Source: Argentina anserina | Lineage: Eukaryota; Streptophyta; Magnoliopsida; Rosales; Rosaceae | Direction of reading: 5' to 3' | DNA: 64,000 nt | NCBI RefSeq assembly: GCF_933775445.1 | Contig: NC_065873.1 | Coordinates: forward strand, 29,574,001 to 29,638,000 | Shown here: positions 58,866-64,000 of the stretch, piece by piece | How the letters are laid out: every line of letters starts with the position of its first letter | Position numbering within the stretch: position 1 is the first letter of the stretch | The notes under the pieces: generated by a model | What the model saw: only the letters and a program-made list of their open reading frames with translations | Told to the model about the DNA's origin: nothing | Databases searched by the model: none | Program-made: the position numbers and the translations under genes

Positions 58866-59358
58866 TCCAAATTGAAATTTTTTTTTTAATTTCGTTGAGC
58901 TCAGAATTAGGACAACTAATTGTATTGCTCACAAATGAGCAAATTACATGCCATGAATCTTCAACGAAACTTGTTTGTCTGAGTGATGTCCCAACGTACC
59001 ATTATAACGCGCTCATATTTTGTAATCTGTTTATACAACTTTATTGAGTAATACACAATAGTTAAAAGTAGCGGAACCAATAATTACCCTGGTTACAAAC
59101 GTAACACCATCATAATCAACTCGCTAACAAGACCGAAGTGGCCGAAGTGTTAATTCGAAGTATACACACACACAATTATGTTAATTCAATCATGGTATTT
59201 GAGCTTCAACAATTTGTGGGAAATTCAATAAAAATAAGATTATTTATCGTTTGCACATCCACGTGTACACTAAAGACAAATAAATTTAAAATTTTATCCA
59301 TTACATCTGAAAGAAAATATCCCAAGACAGACTAATGAATAGTATTGAAACAAATGGA
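58866..59358. other. shared 3' spacer of two converging sucrose transporters
   Basis: Only 493 bp separates the stop codons of the two genes, so their 3' UTRs probably lie close together or overlap. No gene is seen. Confidence 0.6.
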
Positions 59359-61079
59359 TCAATGGAAACCGGCAGCTACATTTTCAGTTTCACGATCAGG
59401 TGGAGGAGATGGTAGAACAGTCAAGGCCAATATTGCACTTATTACTGCGGCAATGGCTCCCAACACAAACGCGGGCAAGTTACCACCTCCGAAAGCAGAA
59501 TCTAATGGTCCACTTACCAAAGAAACAAGCATCTGCAAATACATTATTTCATTAAGAAATCGACTGATACCATGATGCTACAATTAGATAAACGGTACAA
59601 TGTAAATCATAATTGAATGTGTATGCTTAACGCTTACCTGTGGTATGACAATTGATATATTCAAGACTCCCAAAGAAAGCCCTACAAAATCAAAAATTGA
59701 TATGGTTAAGCAGTGTAAATAAATAATTTGACCTAATTAATTTGTATTAATTAAGTTCACCTTTTTCAGAATTAAATATAAAAACAAAACAATTTTAAGT
59801 TTTTACCTTGTCCTGCACCAGAATTGCTGCAAAATATGGAGGCCATGGCAAAAGGGATGCTAAAGGTCGCCGCTTGAGGTATCCCTAACAACGCAAATAT
59901 AATCAATGCACCGGCCTTAATGTTAGCAGGGGGCGGCGGCGGCTCAGCTCCGCCAGCGACACCGGAGGCATGTCGATGCTTCTCAGCCAACTTAGTGATT
60001 GGTATTGTCATAACAAGGCAAATGGCTAGTATAATAGTGGCCACTCCCCAGAGTAATCTAGCCCCATTAACCCCACGAGCCAAGTAGACAATAGCAAGAG
60101 ACATTACCCCTAACACGACAGCGTTTAACATGAGCCCCAGTGAACCAGCCCTAACTCCCATGTCGTAAAGGCGCCCTTTCCCGACCTCACCTCCGTACAC
60201 CTCTTTCCCCATCCAATCTGTGTCAAATAATAAGAAGCCGAACCATGCAATCCAGTTCAAGGAAGTGACCAAAAGCAAAATCCACATCGGCCTATTCAAC
60301 TGTTTAAAAGCACTAATAATCTCTCCGAAGAACATCACTCCTCCCTCGCCCTCACCTTTCTCCTTACTACTAGGAATTACTTTCTCATTTACGGACACCA
60401 TTATAAGGATGGTGAGTATCAAGAGTAGAGCAATGGATATGAAGAAACAGCTTTTAAGATTTGCACAGTAAATATCACAGGCTTTGGTTTCAGTAAAAGG
60501 AAACACCTTGTGGAGATTCTTTAACGACCCAGCAGCGTAGCCTAGAACGTTGCCGACAGCCATGAAGAAGGAGTACAAGGCGTTGGCCGTCCTCATTTTC
60601 TTTGTGTCGGAACCGGATATATCGGCCAAAAGTGCGCGACAGGGCCCTTGTAACATGTTGTTGGCGACGTCCAAGATCCAGAAACCGACCACAAATACAA
60701 GGACGGCTCGAGGCTTCGTCTTTTTGTGCAAGGAATCGCCGGACCGGACGCCGATATCAGCAGCATATCCAATGAGGAAGACGGCGATGGCGACAAGAGC
60801 AGCACCAGCAGCTATGAACGGTCGTCGGCGACCAAAGCGAGACTTGCAGCTGTCGCTGTAGTAACCAACGATGGGTTGTACCAGCAAACCGGAGATTGGC
60901 CCGCAAAGCCAGACGACGGCGGCCCACTTGTGTGGAACTCCCAGTTGCTGGACGTAGGGCGTCAGCAACGACAACTGAAGCGCCCAGCCGAACTGTACTC
61001 CGGCTGCAATGGAGGCCACCAGTGTTATCTTACTTATCGAGCTGGACTTCTCCGGCGAGTTCATTGCCTCAACCTCCAT
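59359..61079 (-). CDS. sucrose transporter, inverted duplicate of the neighbour
   Basis: Second proton-sucrose symporter. Three exons close in phase to 496 residues: 61079..59807 (1,273 bases, same as the partner), 59681..59638 (44 bases) and 59532..59359. It has the same landmarks: [64 protein letters not shown]. It differs most at the N terminus ([17 protein letters not shown]), in the central loop ([20 protein letters not shown]) and at the C terminus. Two in-frame ATGs exist (61079 and five codons later); the first is taken. All motifs are intact. Tail-to-tail arrangement points to an inverted local duplication followed by moderate divergence. Confidence 0.95.
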
Positions 61080-61317
61080 CTTGACTGCAACAAATATAAG
61101 TTTTGGAACCTAAACTGATCAGAAAATTTGAAGATGGATTAAATAGATATGTCTGTGAGTTGGTGCGGGTTGGTCTACATATGAGAAGGTTTTTCTAAAG
61201 AGGTTTTTCTAGAGAGGGTTGTTGGGATGAAAGCTTTGGCAAATCGTTTCAAGTTTGAGTTATACAAAGCCGAATCGAAGGGGGTATATATTATGGTGCA
61301 TTTGCCTGATCCAGTTT

Positions 61318-61370
61318 CAGATTTCTCCATATTCGTATTAATGAGTCAATATTCTGTGAAATTCAGTTTC
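61318..61370 (-). promoter_or_regulatory. promoter block of the second sucrose transporter
   Basis: On the minus strand GACTCATTAATACGAATATGGAGAAATCTG (61347..61318) matches the partner promoter block; similarity continues to about 61370. It lies about 240 bp before the ATG at 61079. ATAATATATACCCCC near 61296..61280 is a likely TATA region, paralleling AGAATAAATACCCC in the partner. Confidence 0.7.
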
Positions 61371-61379
61371 CCAATAGTA

Positions 61380-62842
61380 TCGTTTTCCCATAATAGCCGA
61401 TAATGAATGGGGGACGACACCCAAGATTTTCAATTTCGGATTAGATAGGAATTTGCTTGGTGGTTTGTCACAAAAATAATGGAACTTCCAAAAATATAAT
61501 GAACACACCTAATGGTCCTAATCAAATTACTGGATCAGGATATTTTGTCTTAATTAGAAAAGGAAATTCCAGCCAATTTTTCACTCAAGGGGAGAAATCT
61601 TTGTGCTTGACTGCCAAGTTAATACACGCGGTAGCGGTCAAAATACAAATAATTGTTCATGCTCAGAGGCTCAGATTATGTATCCATGGATAAAATTGTC
61701 ATAATTCTCGTCGTAAATTCTTCACAATCTACATTAACTTCGATGACAGTGACATCCGTAAACATTCATGGAATCGGATCAGGATAATGAGGATATAACT
61801 ACGGGGTCTAAGTTTAACTGATGGAACTTCAAATAAATAACAATCAGAAGGGACGCACCGGCAATGAAAGAGGGAGACGATTGTGATTACAATTTGAACA
61901 ACTTGGTAACTTGGAAGGGAGAAGTAAATTGGTTCACGTTTTTACGTGGTAATACGAAAGAGTGGAGCATGTTTTTCAAAACGAAGAAGTAAAACGAATC
62001 TTCCCTTACCCCATTAATTACTCACATTTTATTATCTTATTCCATCTATTCGTAGGACTTCACTGCATGAATTTGGAACCAATCAACGACTGCTATATTG
62101 CTTTTCTATTTGGGAACTTGAACACAAACAAGGAAAAAAGAAAACAAGAGAGCAAAAAAGGATTGAGCAGTCAAAGAATCAATCTAATTTGAGGAACAAG
62201 TTCTAAATTTTCCAACCAAACCTAATCTATGGACATATCATCAGTACAATGTATACCAACCCAATAATGGTGGGTTAACCTACCCCTATTCATCCAATAA
62301 ACTGATGGAGAGACATACTGACATACAACAATCACAAAAGCCCAGCCCACTTCCAACTCCACGGCAACGCATCAGTAAATACAGGTTCTGACAAAAGGGA
62401 CTACCCTCTACAATCCATGTGTAAATTAGTTTTCCCTATAATGAATTGTATCATAGAATGAATATAATTACAGATGGCGAATCCGAATTAGCATTGGCAA
62501 AACAAACCTGCAGGAACATGAAAGAGATGCTTCAGATCAACAGGTGCAAAGTTTCTGGAAAGGGGTTACAAATGCATTTAACAAAGTAATGATGCAAACA
62601 TCAGGCCAACACCATATTCAATATACTCAGATAGGACAGGACAGTTCCCATAGGTATGGAATTACAAGTTAATAAGGGCACACCATTGGCTTTTTTATGT
62701 AATGGCACATCTTTACAAGTCAATAGCGATTATTACCACCCCTTACTGTGGCTGTGCATTCATGAACAAATACCAACAGAAACTAAGAAACTCAACTGCC
62801 ACTAGATATCATTTGGGAGTGGGTGCGAGGCCATGAAATTTA
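61380..62842. other. intergenic DNA, no gene seen
   Basis: Between the promoter of the second sucrose transporter and the stop codon of the LPEAT1-like gene. AT-rich, with short open frames lacking domains. The part nearest 62842 is probably the acyltransferase 3' UTR. Confidence 0.4.
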
Positions 62843-64000
62843 TCAATCGTCTTTCTGATGCAAAACACTAGGATGGCAATTATTACCATTAAGCGCAGCA
62901 TGATATACTCGCTTCTCCGCAAGTCCGATATCCGACAGTGTCATGCTACCCTGTAAACACAAAACACAGATGTAACCAGCAATCTAAAGCTACACTGGCA
63001 TCATATTATCTTTAATGTTGAGCTAATCAAGTCACATGCAAAGATCCTCAGCATATACTCTTTTAGAACTAATACCTCACTGGCCATCAATCTTCTGACA
63101 TTATCAGCATAGAATTTTGGGTCATCCTTTTCTTCTTGTGAAGGGTAATAAACAGGTAACCTTGTGACCTCTATGTGATTTGCAAATTGACAGAGAAGAA
63201 ATATCACATGTCGCACCTGAAATTAAGAGTGAATGAGTGAGTCAAAATAGCATCCCAGAATACTGCATGAGAAAAGATATAATGATATATACATAACTAT
63301 GACTATACAATCCAACATTCTTTTTGAACAGTAGCACTGACTGCAAGTTCTGCTTCAAACCAGTGATTCATTAAACCACTCAAATAACAAACAAACATAC
63401 TACAGAATCCCTCAAGACTTACTGGACAAGGATAATGTGAGATGCATTCAGTAACTTCTCCAAAACCAAAAGTCCATATATTTTGCAATATTAATAAGAA
63501 ACTCACCCCAGATATTGAGTCCCAGGCAGGACTAAATCTCTTGTAAGGATATCTAAGAATTACTGGAAGCACTGGAGCTTTAGCCAAAAATGCTCCTGTC
63601 TTGAATGGCAGAAGAAAGTCCCCATTTGTAGTAGTACCTTCTGTAGAAAGATGAAACATATAATAAACAAAGCTTAACATTAGACAAGCAATTAATTATA
63701 CACATGACAACAAAATGCAGTTCTGCTAGAACATGAATAATAAACTAGTTCCTAAGGAGAAAAAATAGGAACACTTTTGGCTAAAGCAATTAAGAATGAA
63801 GAGATTGCATCAAATCCTACCAGCAAGAGGTCAACACATGTTCCACATACTAATATTCCACTACAAGTTACAACAGGGGAAATAGACTGTGCAAAGTCCT
63901 TATCAGTCTAGAAGTTGAAACAATTCAAACATTCTAGTTGTCATATGAAGTCATGAGTTTTTTTTTTTTTTTTTTGCAGAATGAGATTTCAGATACCAAT
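62843..64000 (-). CDS. lysophospholipid acyltransferase LPEAT1-like (3' part only)
   Basis: LPEAT enzymes re-acylate lysophosphatidylethanolamine and related lipids at the endoplasmic reticulum. Only the last three exons lie in the window: 63640..63507, 63216..63076 and 62950..62843; earlier exons lie beyond 64000. The text EGTTTNGDFLLPFKTGAFLA is PlsC acyltransferase motif III, with PVLPVILRYPYKRFSPAWDS after it. Then come HVIFLLCQFANHIEVTRLPV, YYPSQEEKDDPKFYADNV and GSMTLSDIGLAEKRVYHAAL, ending NNCHPSVLHQKDD. All phases match. The HxxxxD active-site motif should lie upstream, outside the window. Confidence 0.85.
63960..63976. repeat. T homopolymer
   Basis: A run of about 17 T lies in an intron of the LPEAT1-like gene near the window edge. 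It could be the A tail of a minus-strand retroposon whose body would lie beyond 64000, or a plain homopolymer. Confidence 0.5.

Overview
This is a 64 kb stretch of nuclear DNA from a dicot plant. The evidence is spliced genes with short GT..AG introns, AT-rich intergenic DNA with plant-type small transposons, and plant-only families (OEP24, INDETERMINATE-domain zinc fingers, JAC1, RRA arabinosyltransferase, SUC-type sucrose transporters). The proteins look rosid, perhaps Rosaceae, but that is an impression, not a measurement. There is no operon, CRISPR array, rRNA or tRNA gene.

Layout. 1-13: possible first codons of a leftward gene leaving the window. 1945-6052 (-): Claspin/MRC1-like replication-checkpoint protein. 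7488-9014 (-): OEP24 plastid pore. 10243-12971 (+): nuclear protein of unknown function sharing a head-to-head promoter, with a perfect E2F-type site, with OEP24. 13757-17034 (-): COP9 signalosome subunit 4. 18284-23976 (+): 16-exon DUF4091/GH123-like protein. 23977-30305: 6.3 kb without a supported gene, holding two Mutator-type non-autonomous elements with exact 9-bp target duplications. 30306-32851 (+): INDETERMINATE-domain transcription factor. 33768-35640: probable solo LTR. 36228-38404 (+): cytochrome P450 of the CYP72 clan, followed by a broken tandem copy (38985-40209) carrying a small inverted-repeat insertion. 40955-43106 (+): PP2C phosphatase. 43771-45591 (+): RRA-type arabinosyltransferase. 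46599-50090 (+): JAC1-like J-domain protein. 52882-54585 (+): deSI-like PPPDE peptidase. 55261-55551 (-): F-box-associated-domain remnant. 57187-58865 (+) and 59359-61079 (-): two sucrose transporters in tail-to-tail inverted duplication. 62843-64000 (-): 3' end of an LPEAT1-type lysophospholipid acyltransferase.

The genes do not form one pathway; this is ordinary mixed plant gene space. Local relations that matter are the P450 tandem pair (one dead), the inverted sucrose-transporter pair with a conserved promoter block, and the OEP24/unknown-gene bidirectional promoter. I joined exons by hand using GT..AG borders and reading phase; for most genes all phases close exactly. I found no clearly novel biological system. 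The best leads are the E2F-linked unknown gene, a tandem duplication creating a decoy splice acceptor in the P450, a CT microsatellite acting as a splice-site pyrimidine tract, nine-residue VDxTI repeats in the Claspin-like protein, and the set of intact-looking small transposons.
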